Below are positions 57,175 to 64,000 of a stretch of 64,000 nucleotides of DNA, piece after piece. This DNA is from Pseudomonadota bacterium. Lineage in GTDB: Bacteria > Pseudomonadota > Gammaproteobacteria > Xanthomonadales > Rhodanobacteraceae. The translations under genes and the position numbers were made by a program. The notes beneath the pieces are model-generated. The model searched no databases and was not told where the DNA came from. It saw only the letters and a list, made by a program, of their open reading frames with translations. The stretch lies in the NCBI GenBank assembly GCA_018240565.1, contig JAFEFO010000036.1, positions 46,578 to 110,577 of the forward strand, in the 5' to 3' direction. Positions within the stretch are counted from its first letter, which is position 1, and every line of letters begins with the position of its first letter.

Positions 57175-57310
57175 AATCAACGCGAATGTCGAGGCTTCGC
57201 AGTCGCACGATTGCACGTTGTTCGGTTGGCTCGTGCTCATAGCGATGATCGTCGCCCTCGTCTTCGCGTTGCACACGATCTTTTCGCTACGTCCGCGAGT
57301 CGTTCCTTGA
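57164..57310 (+). CDS. 48-residue single-pass membrane protein
   Basis: A short gene overlapping the end of the DnaB-like gene by 11 bases. The ATG at 57164 has a strong ribosome-binding site, GAGGAGG, about seven bases upstream. The product is MSDEINANVEASQSHDCTLF, followed by a hydrophobic helix (GWLVLIAMIVALVFALHTIF) and a short basic tail (SLRPRVVP). The location, coupling and membrane helix suggest a real third component of the operon. No family recognised. Confidence 0.65.
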   Translation: MSDEINANVEASQSHDCTLFGWLVLIAMIVALVFALHTIFSLRPRVVP

Positions 57311-57334
57311 ACGTGGCCGAGTTGAATCGCTGGA

Positions 57335-58996
57335 TCAATCAGCCCGCCGCCACGCCACCCCAAACGCCGCGGCACTGACGATGAGCGCTACCCACGCTGA
57401 CACCGGCACATGCAGCCATTGCGTGCCATGGCTGTCGAAGGCGTAGAGCAAGACGGCGCTGAGCAGCGATGCGGCGGCGAGCGGCAGCACGGCGAGTTGG
57501 CGGCGCTGCGTGCGCGCGAGGCGTTCGCGCTGTTCCAGTTCCGCGCTGCGCGTCGCATCGAAATCGCCGGCGGCGGCTTTTTTCAGGAACGTGTGCACGA
57601 GTTGCGGCATCTCGGGCGCGGCGGCGACCCATTCCGGCAGGCGTTCGCGAATCTTGCGCAGGATGCGGCGCGGGCTGCGACGCTCGCGCAAAATCTTCGC
57701 CAGCACCGGCTTGGCGGTGGCCCAGATGTCGATCTGCGGATGCAAGCTGCGGCCGATGCCTTCGATGTTGAGCAGGGTCTTCTGCAACAGGATCAGCTGC
57801 GGTTGCAGGGTGAGCTGATAGCGGCGCGCGACGGAAAAGAGTTTGGCGACGACTTCGGCGAGGGAAATTTCCGACAAGGGTCGCGTGAAGTAGGGCTCGC
57901 ACACCGTGCGCACGGCGGCTTCGAGCTCGTCCACGCGCGCGCTGGCCGGAATCCAGCCGGCGGCGATATGCAGTTGCGCGATGCGCCGGTAGTCGCGCTC
58001 GAACATGGCCATGAAGTTCTCGGCCAGCCAATACTGGTCGCGCTCGGGCAGTGAGCCCATGATGCCGAAATCGAGTGCAATGAAGCGCGGGTTTTCGAGG
58101 CGCGTGGCATCCACCCAGATATTGCCGGGATGCGCGTCGGCGTGGAAGAAGTTGTCGCGGAACACCTGGGTGTAGAACAGGCGCACGCCCTTCTCCGCGA
58201 GCGCGATGCGGTCGATGCCGGCGGCGTCGAGGGCGGTGAGATCATCCACCGGAATGCCGCGCACGCGCCCCAGCGTCAACACGGATTCCTTCGACAACGG
58301 CCAGAATACCTCGGGCACGACGAGATCATCGCCGGCGATGAAATTGCGCCGCAGCAAGGACGCATTCGCGCCTTCGCGTTGCAGGTCGAGTTCGTTGGTC
58401 AGCGTGGTTTCGATTTCGGTCACGATGTCGCGCGGACGAATCTTGTCCGCCGCCGGATGCCAGCGCTGCGCCAGTTCGCCAAGCGCGCGCAACAAGGCGA
58501 CGTCGGCGGCAATTTTCTCGTGGATGCGCGGACGCAAGACCTTGACCACCACTTCGTGGCCATCCGGCAACTGCGCCGCGTGGACCTGGGCAATCGATGC
58601 CGAGGCCAGCGGCGTTTCGTCGAAGGATTGGTACAGGCTCGCAATCGGCGCACCGAGTGCAGCTTCGATCATCCCGCGCGCGACGCTGCCCGGAAACGGC
58701 GGCACGCGATCCTGCAACAAGGCGAGTTCAGCGGCGATGTCGTCGGGCAACAGGTCGCGGCGCGTGGAGAGAATCTGCCCGGCCTTGACGAAGATCGGCC
58801 CGAGTTCGATCAGTGCCTCGCGCAGGCGCGCGCCGCGCGGCAACTGCGCGATGTCCTTGCGGGGTCGCGGCAACAGCGGGCGCAGCCAGCGCAGCGGGCG
58901 GAACAGGTGCGCGCCTTCGACCAGATCATCCAGTCGATAGCGCGCCAGGGTCGCGGCAATGCGCAGCAGGCGCGGAACCTGCGACAGCGGAGTCAT
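57335..58996 (-). CDS. ubiB: UbiB-family atypical kinase/ATPase
   Basis: A 553-residue membrane-associated protein needed for ubiquinone synthesis. The ADCK/UbiB signature KAGQ (residues 71-74, [19 protein letters not shown]) is present, with the Ala-rich nucleotide loop [33 protein letters not shown] and ALDFGIMG. Two C-terminal hydrophobic helices (about 500-550) anchor it. It lies downstream of ubiJ, separated by a MITE-like element. Confidence 0.93.
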   Translation of the reverse strand: MTPLSQVPRLLRIAATLARYRLDDLVEGAHLFRPLRWLRPLLPRPRKDIAQLPRGARLREALIELGPIFVKAGQILSTRRDLLPDDIAAELALLQDRVPPFPGSVARGMIEAALGAPIASLYQSFDETPLASASIAQVHAAQLPDGHEVVVKVLRPRIHEKIAADVALLRALGELAQRWHPAADKIRPRDIVTEIETTLTNELDLQREGANASLLRRNFIAGDDLVVPEVFWPLSKESVLTLGRVRGIPVDDLTALDAAGIDRIALAEKGVRLFYTQVFRDNFFHADAHPGNIWVDATRLENPRFIALDFGIMGSLPERDQYWLAENFMAMFERDYRRIAQLHIAAGWIPASARVDELEAAVRTVCEPYFTRPLSEISLAEVVAKLFSVARRYQLTLQPQLILLQKTLLNIEGIGRSLHPQIDIWATAKPVLAKILRERRSPRRILRKIRERLPEWVAAAPEMPQLVHTFLKKAAAGDFDATRSAELEQRERLARTQRRQLAVLPLAAASLLSAVLLYAFDSHGTQWLHVPVSAWVALIVSAAAFGVAWRRAD

Positions 58997-59020
58997 GTCG
59001 CAGCGACTCGTTTCAAAACC

Positions 59021-59128
59021 GTCATTCCGGCAGGGACTGCCGGAATCCAGTCACAGGGATGTGAACGCCACGATGTGCCAAGCCTGCCATCCTTGGCACT
59101 GGATTCCGGCAGTCCCTGCCGGAATGAC
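59021..59128. repeat. MITE-like inverted-repeat element, copy B
   Basis: A 108-bp element with perfect 30-bp inverted termini (59021-59050 and 59099-59128), beginning GTCATTCCGGCAGGGACTG and ending with the mirror image. Each terminus itself contains a small palindrome (CCGGCAGGGACTGCCGG). It lies between ubiJ and ubiB. Confidence 0.88.
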
Positions 59129-59138
59129 GTCGAAATAT

Positions 59139-59774
59139 TCATGCGATGTCCCGCACTATCGCTATGCGCTTCACGCGGGCTTCCAAGCGATCCGCGCGTT
59201 CGCGCAGGGCATCCACGTCGTCGAGGAATTGTTCCATCTCCGCCGGCGCCACCAGATCGCGGCTTTCCTCGCGCAGGAATTCGGCGGTGTCCTGCGCGAG
59301 TGCCTGCGCGGATCCGCGGGCGTGCGCGAACGCGCCGCGCACCGCGCGCGCGAGGGCGACGCCGAAAACATCGCCGAAGGTTTTCGCGAACGCTTCTTCG
59401 AAGTCCGGGCGGAAGTCGCGCGCGGTTTTTTCCAGCGTGCGCGCCAGTTGCGCGTCGCCGGAAATCTCGACCTTGCCCGGCGGCAGCGGCGCGTCGTCGC
59501 CACGCCGCAGCGCGAATGCAAGCAGGCTCGCCGGTGCGGCGCGCACGTCCAGATCGGGCGATGTTTCCCAATGCGGGCCGACGCGCAGCTTGCCATCGCG
59601 CACGGCGATGGCGAGCGCGAGGTTCATGCCGCGCAGGTCGATGCCGATGCGCCGGCCTTCCAGTGCGGCGAGGTTTGCAGCCGGATCGAGCGCGAGCGCG
59701 CGATTCAGCGCGCCTTCGAGCAGGGCGCCGAGGCGGGATAGCAGGGGATTGGGTTGGCGCACGGCGTCGGTCAC
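59139..59774 (-). CDS. ubiJ: Ubiquinone biosynthesis accessory factor UbiJ (SCP2 domain)
   Basis: A 211-residue lipid-binding protein of the ubiquinone biosynthesis complex. The SCP2-like domain spans about residues 15-110 (LNRALALDPAANLAALEGRRIGIDLRG, LALAIAVRDGKLRV, PASLLAFALRRGD, VEISGDAQLARTL), followed by a long C-terminal helix. The GTG at 59774 is preferred; a GTG at 59798 would add eight residues. It lies upstream of ubiB as in most gammaproteobacteria, here flanked on both sides by MITE-like elements. Confidence 0.9.
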   Translation of the reverse strand: MTDAVRQPNPLLSRLGALLEGALNRALALDPAANLAALEGRRIGIDLRGMNLALAIAVRDGKLRVGPHWETSPDLDVRAAPASLLAFALRRGDDAPLPPGKVEISGDAQLARTLEKTARDFRPDFEEAFAKTFGDVFGVALARAVRGAFAHARGSAQALAQDTAEFLREESRDLVAPAEMEQFLDDVDALRERADRLEARVKRIAIVRDIA

Positions 59775-59800
59775 GCCGCAGATTCTAGCGTCAATCACTG

Positions 59801-59908
59801 GTCATTCCGGCATGGAATGTCGGAATCCAGCGGCCACGGATGGCATGTTCAACCAACTCGAAGGTTGCATCCTGCAACCTGGATCCCGGCAATCCTTGCC
59901 GGGATGAC
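59801..59908. repeat. MITE-like inverted-repeat element, copy C
   Basis: A 108-bp element beginning GTCATTCCGGCATGGAATG and ending CCTTGCCGGGATGAC, with inner arms GGAATCCAG and CTGGATCCC. It is the same length as copy B but with several changes in the arms. It lies between the ubiJ start and the OleD-like gene. Confidence 0.82.
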
Positions 59909-59938
59909 GGAAAATCCTGGACTTCAATCCGATTCGCA

Positions 59939-60946
59939 TCACCCACGCTTTTGCAGACGCTCGCGGGTGAGATGCTGGGCCAGGCGCGCCATGCCTTCGG
60001 CCATGTTCACGCGCGGCGAGTAGCCCAGGTCGCGGCGCGCGGCGGAAATGTCGAACCACAGCGCGCTGGACAATACGTCCACCGCAAAGCGCGTCAATGG
60101 CGGTTCCCGGGCGATGCGCAGCACGCCGTAGGTGGACTCGAGCGTGCGCGCGAGGAATTGCGCCACGCCGAGCGGCAGCCGCCGCGTTTCCGGCGGAAAA
60201 CCACCGGCATTGAGCCAGCCGTTCACCAGAGCCTCGTTGAGGACCGGCTCGCCCTGGGTGACGAAGTATGTCTTTCCGGCAATCGTCGAACCGATGGCGA
60301 GTTTTTCCAATGCCAGCACATGCGCGTCGGCGGCATTGTCGATGTAGACGGAGTCGAGTTTCTTCGGCGTCTTGCCGATCAGGCGCAAGCGGCCCGCACG
60401 CGCCTGCGCGAGGATGCGTGGCACGAAGGTCGGATCGTCCGGCCCCCACACGATCTGCGGGCGCAAGGCCACCGTCGCCAGTTGCGGCGAATTCGCCGCC
60501 AGCACGCGCTGCTCGGCGAGCGCCTTGGTGTGCGCGTAGGCGTTGAGGAAAGGTTGCGCGTAGGGCGCCGTTTCATCGATGCCTTCCTGGTCGGTGCCGG
60601 TTTGCACCACGCTCGAACTCGATGTGAACACGAGCCGATTGATCTCGTTCAACTCGCAGGCGGCAAGCACGTTGTCGGTGCCGCGCACATTGGTTTCGTA
60701 GAAATCCTCGAGCGATCCCCACGGCGCCACCTTGCCCGCGCAATGCACGATCGCATCGACGCCGCGGCTGGCCTCGATGACCAGTTCCATGCTGGCGATG
60801 TCGCCCAGGTGTTGTTCGACGCCGAGCGTATCCAGCAGCGGATGCCGGTTGCGGCTGAACGTGCGCACGGCGTGGCCACGTGCCACGAGCTGCTTGCAGA
60901 TCGCGCTGCCGAGGAAGCCACCACCCCCTGTCACCAAGACTTTCAT
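59939..60946 (-). CDS. NAD-dependent epimerase/dehydratase, OleD-like 3-beta-HSD family
   Basis: A 335-residue extended SDR. The NAD-binding motif is VTGGGGFLGSAIC; the catalytic Tyr and Lys are in AYAHTKALAEQ, with Ser in FTSSSSVVQ. It is most like OleD, the 2-alkyl-3-oxoalkanoate reductase of long-chain olefin synthesis in Xanthomonas, but oleA, oleB and oleC are not in this window, so a sterol or sugar substrate is also possible. ATG at 60946. Confidence 0.82.
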   Translation of the reverse strand: MKVLVTGGGGFLGSAICKQLVARGHAVRTFSRNRHPLLDTLGVEQHLGDIASMELVIEASRGVDAIVHCAGKVAPWGSLEDFYETNVRGTDNVLAACELNEINRLVFTSSSSVVQTGTDQEGIDETAPYAQPFLNAYAHTKALAEQRVLAANSPQLATVALRPQIVWGPDDPTFVPRILAQARAGRLRLIGKTPKKLDSVYIDNAADAHVLALEKLAIGSTIAGKTYFVTQGEPVLNEALVNGWLNAGGFPPETRRLPLGVAQFLARTLESTYGVLRIAREPPLTRFAVDVLSSALWFDISAARRDLGYSPRVNMAEGMARLAQHLTRERLQKRG

Positions 60947-61030
60947 GTGCGCGATTGTAGCGATTCCGCCGGCGACCGGGCGTGATCCATCTCGCAGCGC
61001 GCTAAACTGGCAATGGACAAGGAGGCTGAC

Positions 61031-61729
61031 ATGCAACGCGTACTCGTCACCGGCACCAACCGCGGCCTCGGCCTGGAGTTCGTCCGCCAACTGCTGGCGC
61101 GCGGCGATCGCGTCATCGCTACGTGCAGGCATCCGGGCAAGGCGCTGGCGTTGACCGAACTGGCCGCCGCGCATCCCGGACACTTGCACGTATTGCCGCT
61201 GGACCTTGCCAGCGAGCGCTCCATCGCCGAAGCCGCGCGCGAAGCTGCCGCGCTCACCAATGCGCTGGACATGCTGATCAACAACGCAGGCATGCTGGTT
61301 TCCGGGGAGCGCTTCGGCGCGATCGCGCACAAATCCCTGACCGACAGTTTCGCCGCGAACGTGGCCGGCCCGGTGCTGCTGACGCAAGCACTGGCGCCAT
61401 TGCTGGAGAAGGGAAAGCATCCACGCGTGCTGAACCTGTCCACGCGCCTGGCCTCGATCGCCGGTACCACATCGTTCGGCACGCCAAGCTATTCGATGAG
61501 CAAGGCCGCGCTGAACATGGCCACGCGCCAGCTCGCCACCGCGCTTACGCCGCACGAAATCATCGTGTTTTGCGCCAGCCCCGGCTGGGTGAAGACGGAC
61601 ATGGGCGGTGCCAATGCACCGGTTACGCCGCACGATTCTGTCGCCGGATTGATCAAGGTGCTGGACGCGGCGACGCAAGCCGATGCCGGGTGTTTCGTCG
61701 ATTACAAGGGCGTGGAGATTGCGTGGTGA
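61031..61729 (+). CDS. Short-chain dehydrogenase/reductase
   Basis: A 232-residue classical SDR with the dinucleotide motif TGTNRGLGLEFV, the NNAG motif in LINNAGML, and catalytic YxxxK in SYSMSKAAL. It resembles the CsgA/sniffer-like subgroup (carbonyl reductases). The substrate is unknown. ATG at 61031 with AAGGAGG about six bases upstream. Its 3' end overlaps the convergent alpha/beta hydrolase by 28 bases. Confidence 0.88.
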   Translation: MQRVLVTGTNRGLGLEFVRQLLARGDRVIATCRHPGKALALTELAAAHPGHLHVLPLDLASERSIAEAAREAAALTNALDMLINNAGMLVSGERFGAIAHKSLTDSFAANVAGPVLLTQALAPLLEKGKHPRVLNLSTRLASIAGTTSFGTPSYSMSKAALNMATRQLATALTPHEIIVFCASPGWVKTDMGGANAPVTPHDSVAGLIKVLDAATQADAGCFVDYKGVEIAW

Positions 61730-62523
61730 GCATCCGCGCGTGATTCATCGGCCAGGAACTCCACCACCCGCGTATTGAACGGCTCGATCGCATCGAACGG
61801 CGTGCCGTGGCGTGAGCCTGCGATCACCACGAAGTGCGCGTCCGCAAATCGCGACGCCTCGATGCGCTTGTCCGCCAGCGGCGTGTAGTCGAACTCGGCG
61901 GCGAGGATCAGCACCGGACAGGTGATGGCGCGGACGCGTTCGAGCGCGCTCCAGCCGATCAGCGCGTGGATCGAGGCAAGGTACGCTGCCTTGGGATTGG
62001 AGCCGACCACATCGATGACGCGCTGGCGCTTGGGCGCCTGGTCCTCGTGCGGGAACAGGCGATTGGCGATGAGTTTCGCGGTTCGGCGCAGGCCGAGCAG
62101 ATGCACCAGCGCGACTTGCGTGCGCGCTTCCAGCCATTTGCGCCAGCTGTCGGTACGATAGTTCGCGAGTGCGTTGCACAGGACGAGTTTCCGCACGCGA
62201 CCCGGCTGCGCGATGGCCATCTCCTGCGCGATCGCGCCGCCCAGCGAGAAGCCGAGTATATTTGTGGACTCGATGCCGAGTGCGTCGAGCAAGGCCCACA
62301 AATCCTGCGCGAACTGCGCGATCGAATACGGCCCCGCCGGCTTGGCGCTGCGTCCGGAACCACGCAGGTCGGGCAGGATCAAGCCGCAGTGCCGCGCGAA
62401 GTCCTCGCGCTGGAACGCCCAGTCGTCGCCGCTGGAACCCAGGCCATGGATCATGAGCAGCGGCGGGCCGCGGCCCTCGCGTTCGTAGTGGATTGACGTG
62501 CCGTTGACGTGCGCTGTCGGCAT
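61702..62523 (-). CDS. Alpha/beta hydrolase
   Basis: A 273-residue hydrolase with the oxyanion-hole motif HGLGSSGDDW, nucleophile Ser in GFSLGGAIAQ, Asp in AAEFDYTPL, and His in GSRHGTPF. Overall pattern is that of the 3-oxoadipate enol-lactonase/esterase-like group; no pathway genes are nearby. Start at 62523; an ATG at 62535 would add four residues. It is divergent from the exported protein gene. Confidence 0.87.
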   Translation of the reverse strand: MPTAHVNGTSIHYEREGRGPPLLMIHGLGSSGDDWAFQREDFARHCGLILPDLRGSGRSAKPAGPYSIAQFAQDLWALLDALGIESTNILGFSLGGAIAQEMAIAQPGRVRKLVLCNALANYRTDSWRKWLEARTQVALVHLLGLRRTAKLIANRLFPHEDQAPKRQRVIDVVGSNPKAAYLASIHALIGWSALERVRAITCPVLILAAEFDYTPLADKRIEASRFADAHFVVIAGSRHGTPFDAIEPFNTRVVEFLADESRADAHHAISTPL

Positions 62524-62533
62524 AATCGCGCCC

Positions 62534-63292
62534 ATGAAAGCGAAAAGTATAGCGGCCCTGGCCGTCGCGTTCGGATGCGCGGCGGCAAACGCTGCACAAA
62601 TGTATACCGGTGATGCGTATGCGCTCGATGGCAATGCGCTGGCCTACCGCGAGGCGCATTACTTGATGGATGACGAACACCTTGTCGTGTATTCCTGCGC
62701 GGATGGCCGGCCCTTTGCGCGCAAGACGATCCGCGAGCTTGGCGACGCACAGGCGCCGGACTTCGACATGCGCGACGCGCGCTGGGGCTACCGCGAAGGC
62801 GTGCGTGGCCGCGGCGGCTCGCGCGAAGTCTATGTGCAGCGGTCGCCGGAGTTGGCGGAAAAGTCCGCGCCACTGGCGCTGCCCGCCGATGGCGTGATCG
62901 ACGCCGGCTTCGACGCCTATGTGCATCGACATTGGGATGCGCTGGCGCGCGGGAATACGTTGCGCTTCAAGTTCCTGGTGCCGAGCAAGCGCACGTTCTA
63001 TGCCTTCGATCTGTCCCGCGTGGATAGCGCATCCACCGCTACCCAACTCACGTTGCGCCTTGCGCTCGGCGCCTGGTATGCGTTTCTCGCACCGCACATC
63101 GACGTCACCTACGACCGCACGACGCAGCGCCTGCTGCGCTTCACCGGCATGTCGAACATCCGCGACGAGAAATTGAAGAACCTCGATGTGCGCATCGAGT
63201 TTGCGCGCGCGCCGGTACCAGCGAGCGACACGCAGGTCGCCGCAGCGCGCAATGCGGCGCTGGTCGCATCCTGCGCGCAGGCGGGCAGTTGA
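62534..63292 (+). CDS. Exported protein of unknown function
   Basis: A 252-residue protein with a Sec signal peptide (MKAKSIAALAVAFGCAAANAAQ; cleavage near residue 21) and an otherwise soluble, Arg-rich mature part (YTGDAYALDGNALAYREAHYL, FDLSRVDSASTATQLTLRLALGAWY, VTYDRTTQRLLRFTGMSNIRDEKLKNLDVRIEF). Repeated FxYRE/YRxTQR-like stretches suggest a periplasmic beta-rich domain. I do not recognise the family. ATG at 62534. Its stop shares a base with the trmL start. Confidence 0.78.
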   Translation: MKAKSIAALAVAFGCAAANAAQMYTGDAYALDGNALAYREAHYLMDDEHLVVYSCADGRPFARKTIRELGDAQAPDFDMRDARWGYREGVRGRGGSREVYVQRSPELAEKSAPLALPADGVIDAGFDAYVHRHWDALARGNTLRFKFLVPSKRTFYAFDLSRVDSASTATQLTLRLALGAWYAFLAPHIDVTYDRTTQRLLRFTGMSNIRDEKLKNLDVRIEFARAPVPASDTQVAAARNAALVASCAQAGS

Positions 63293-63765
63293 TGCTGCAC
63301 GTCGTCCTGTATCAACCCGAAATCCCGCCGAACACCGGCAACGTGATTCGCTTGTGCGCGAATTCCGGTGCGCGCCTGCACCTGATCCGCCCGCTCGGTT
63401 TCGATCTGGATCACGCCAAGCTGCGTCGCGCGGGGCTGGACTACCACGAGTTCGCCGAGGTGCGCGTGCACGATAACCTCGACGCCTTCATTGCCGAGGT
63501 GAAGCCGGCGCGGCTGTTTGCCTTGTCCACGCGTGGCCGGCATTTGTATACGAATGTGCGCTTCGGCGAGGACGACGCGGTGTTGTTCGGCCCGGAAACG
63601 CGCGGCCTGCCGCAGGGCGTGCTCGACGCGCTGCCACCCGAGCAGCGCCTGCGCCTGCCGATGCGCCCCGACAACCGCAGCCTGAATCTGTCCAACGCCG
63701 TCGCCGTGGTCGTCTACGAAGCGTGGCGGCAGGCCGGTTTCGCCGGTTGCGCCAAACCGGATTGA
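63292..63765 (+). CDS. trmL: tRNA (cytidine/uridine-2'-O-)-methyltransferase TrmL
   Basis: A 157-residue SPOUT-class methyltransferase that 2'-O-methylates the wobble base 34 of tRNA-Leu isoacceptors. Characteristic segments are LYQPEIPPNTGNVIRLCANSG, LFGPETRGLP and the knot region RLPMRPDNRSLNLSNAVAVVVYEAWRQ. ATG at 63292 follows a TTG, and TGATG couples it to the upstream gene. Confidence 0.94.
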   Translation: MLHVVLYQPEIPPNTGNVIRLCANSGARLHLIRPLGFDLDHAKLRRAGLDYHEFAEVRVHDNLDAFIAEVKPARLFALSTRGRHLYTNVRFGEDDAVLFGPETRGLPQGVLDALPPEQRLRLPMRPDNRSLNLSNAVAVVVYEAWRQAGFAGCAKPD

Positions 63766-63885
63766 CTCGATTGGCGGTGTCGCCGGTAGCGTGCCAAAAG
63801 CTGCCACGCGCCAGGCACGCAGGCCCAGGGAAGGCGAACGGGTCATCGCATCCACTGCAAGCACACAACACGCAGGCAAAAAAAA

Positions 63886-64000
63886 GGTTCTTCACGGCTT
63901 TCCGGGAAACGCAGCGCGAATCTTGAGGAAGAAGTAGGCATCGTCGCGGAAGCCATAGGCCATGCGTTTGATGACTTTGATCTTGTTGTTGATGCCTTCA
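63886..64000 (-). mobile_element. ISL3-family insertion sequence, second copy (cut by the window end)
   Basis: From GGTTCTTCACGG at 63886 to the last base, the 115 bases are identical to the left end of the copy at 13898, in the same orientation. The left flank is an A-tract (63878-63885), so this copy also lies in a homopolymer tract. The right end is outside the window. Confidence 0.92.
63892..64000 (-). CDS. ISL3-family transposase, C-terminal part (partial)
   Basis: The last 36 codons of the transposase gene, identical to the copy at 13904, ending AFPGKP and containing KVIKRMAYGFRDDAYFFLKIR. The start lies beyond the window. Confidence 0.92.
   Translation of the reverse strand, partial: EGINNKIKVIKRMAYGFRDDAYFFLKIRAAFPGKP

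Noticed and set aside
48598..57310. Prophage or integrative element
   Set aside because: No integrase, no tRNA or attachment-site repeats, no structural or lysis genes. The DnaB-like protein alone is not enough.
59021..59908. CRISPR-like array from repeated GTCATTCCGG units
   Set aside because: The units form two complete inverted-repeat elements separated by a gene, with no regular spacers and no cas genes.
63766..63885. A gene between trmL and the second IS copy
   Set aside because: 120 bases with only short unsupported frames; nothing recognised apart from the A-tract at the IS boundary.

Overview
The window is chromosomal DNA of a high-G+C gammaproteobacterium, most likely of the order Xanthomonadales and probably near Rhodanobacteraceae (Dokdonella/Rudaea-like). 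The reasons are the gene order and gene types: a type B ribosomal protein L31 next to citrate synthase, PBP1A divergent from pilMNOPQ, a complete bioB-bioF-bioH-bioC run, hemD-hemX-hemY, rhodanese-secB-gpsA, ubiJ-ubiB, an OleD-like reductase and YajQ. No species call is possible from the sequence alone. No rRNA, tRNA or CRISPR array was recognised, and no gap between genes exceeds 300 bases. Many neighbours overlap by 1-14 bases, and GTG and TTG starts are common.

Layout. 1-5.6 kb: 5' part of a mechanosensitive-channel-like gene, rpmE2, gltA, an unknown gene and mrcA. 5.8-13.9 kb: type IV pilus assembly operon pilMNOPQ, followed by a large Ig-like lipoprotein gene. 13.9-15.2 kb: a complete ISL3-family insertion sequence in the T-tract of a terminator. 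15.2-22.7 kb: a glutamate synthase-like flavoprotein, ubiA, comF and the biotin operon, which has a candidate BirA operator and a REP pair inside the bioB/bioF junction. 22.7-33.9 kb: mixed metabolic and housekeeping genes (tag, EamA and MFS transporters, PLP dehydratase, folE, serine hydrolase, rRNA methyltransferase, GGDEF protein, rhomboid protease, phhA). 33.9-40.1 kb: haem genes hemYXD, a thioesterase, a lipoprotein, rhodanese, secB and gpsA. 40.1-42.9 kb: a small ketosynthase/chain-length-factor/glycosyltransferase operon resembling part of an aryl polyene pathway. 43-46.8 kb: hemF, then aceA divergent from a LysR regulator. 46.8-49.95 kb: acyltransferase, arfB, yajQ, a ParDE-like module and truC.

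48.6-57.3 kb looks like an accessory island. It holds two toxin-antitoxin modules, each with its own palindromic operator; a WYL-domain regulator; an A+T-rich uracil-DNA-glycosylase-like gene; and two adjacent operons. The operons encode (i) an uncharacterised zinc-finger protein with a small exported protein and (ii) a tandem-AAA+ ATPase, a DnaB-like RecA-fold ATPase and a 48-residue membrane protein. They carry the same two-part upstream element: a TGCGACA-N5-TGTCGCA palindrome followed, at identical spacing, by a second 16-base block. This is the best candidate for an undescribed multi-gene system. Its function, possibly defence or DNA-related, is inference only.

57.3-63.8 kb: ubiB and ubiJ, with ubiJ flanked by two copies of a 108-bp element bearing inverted repeats; then an OleD-like reductase, an SDR, an alpha/beta hydrolase, an exported protein and trmL. 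The window ends inside a second ISL3 copy in the same orientation, identical to the first over its 115 visible bases.
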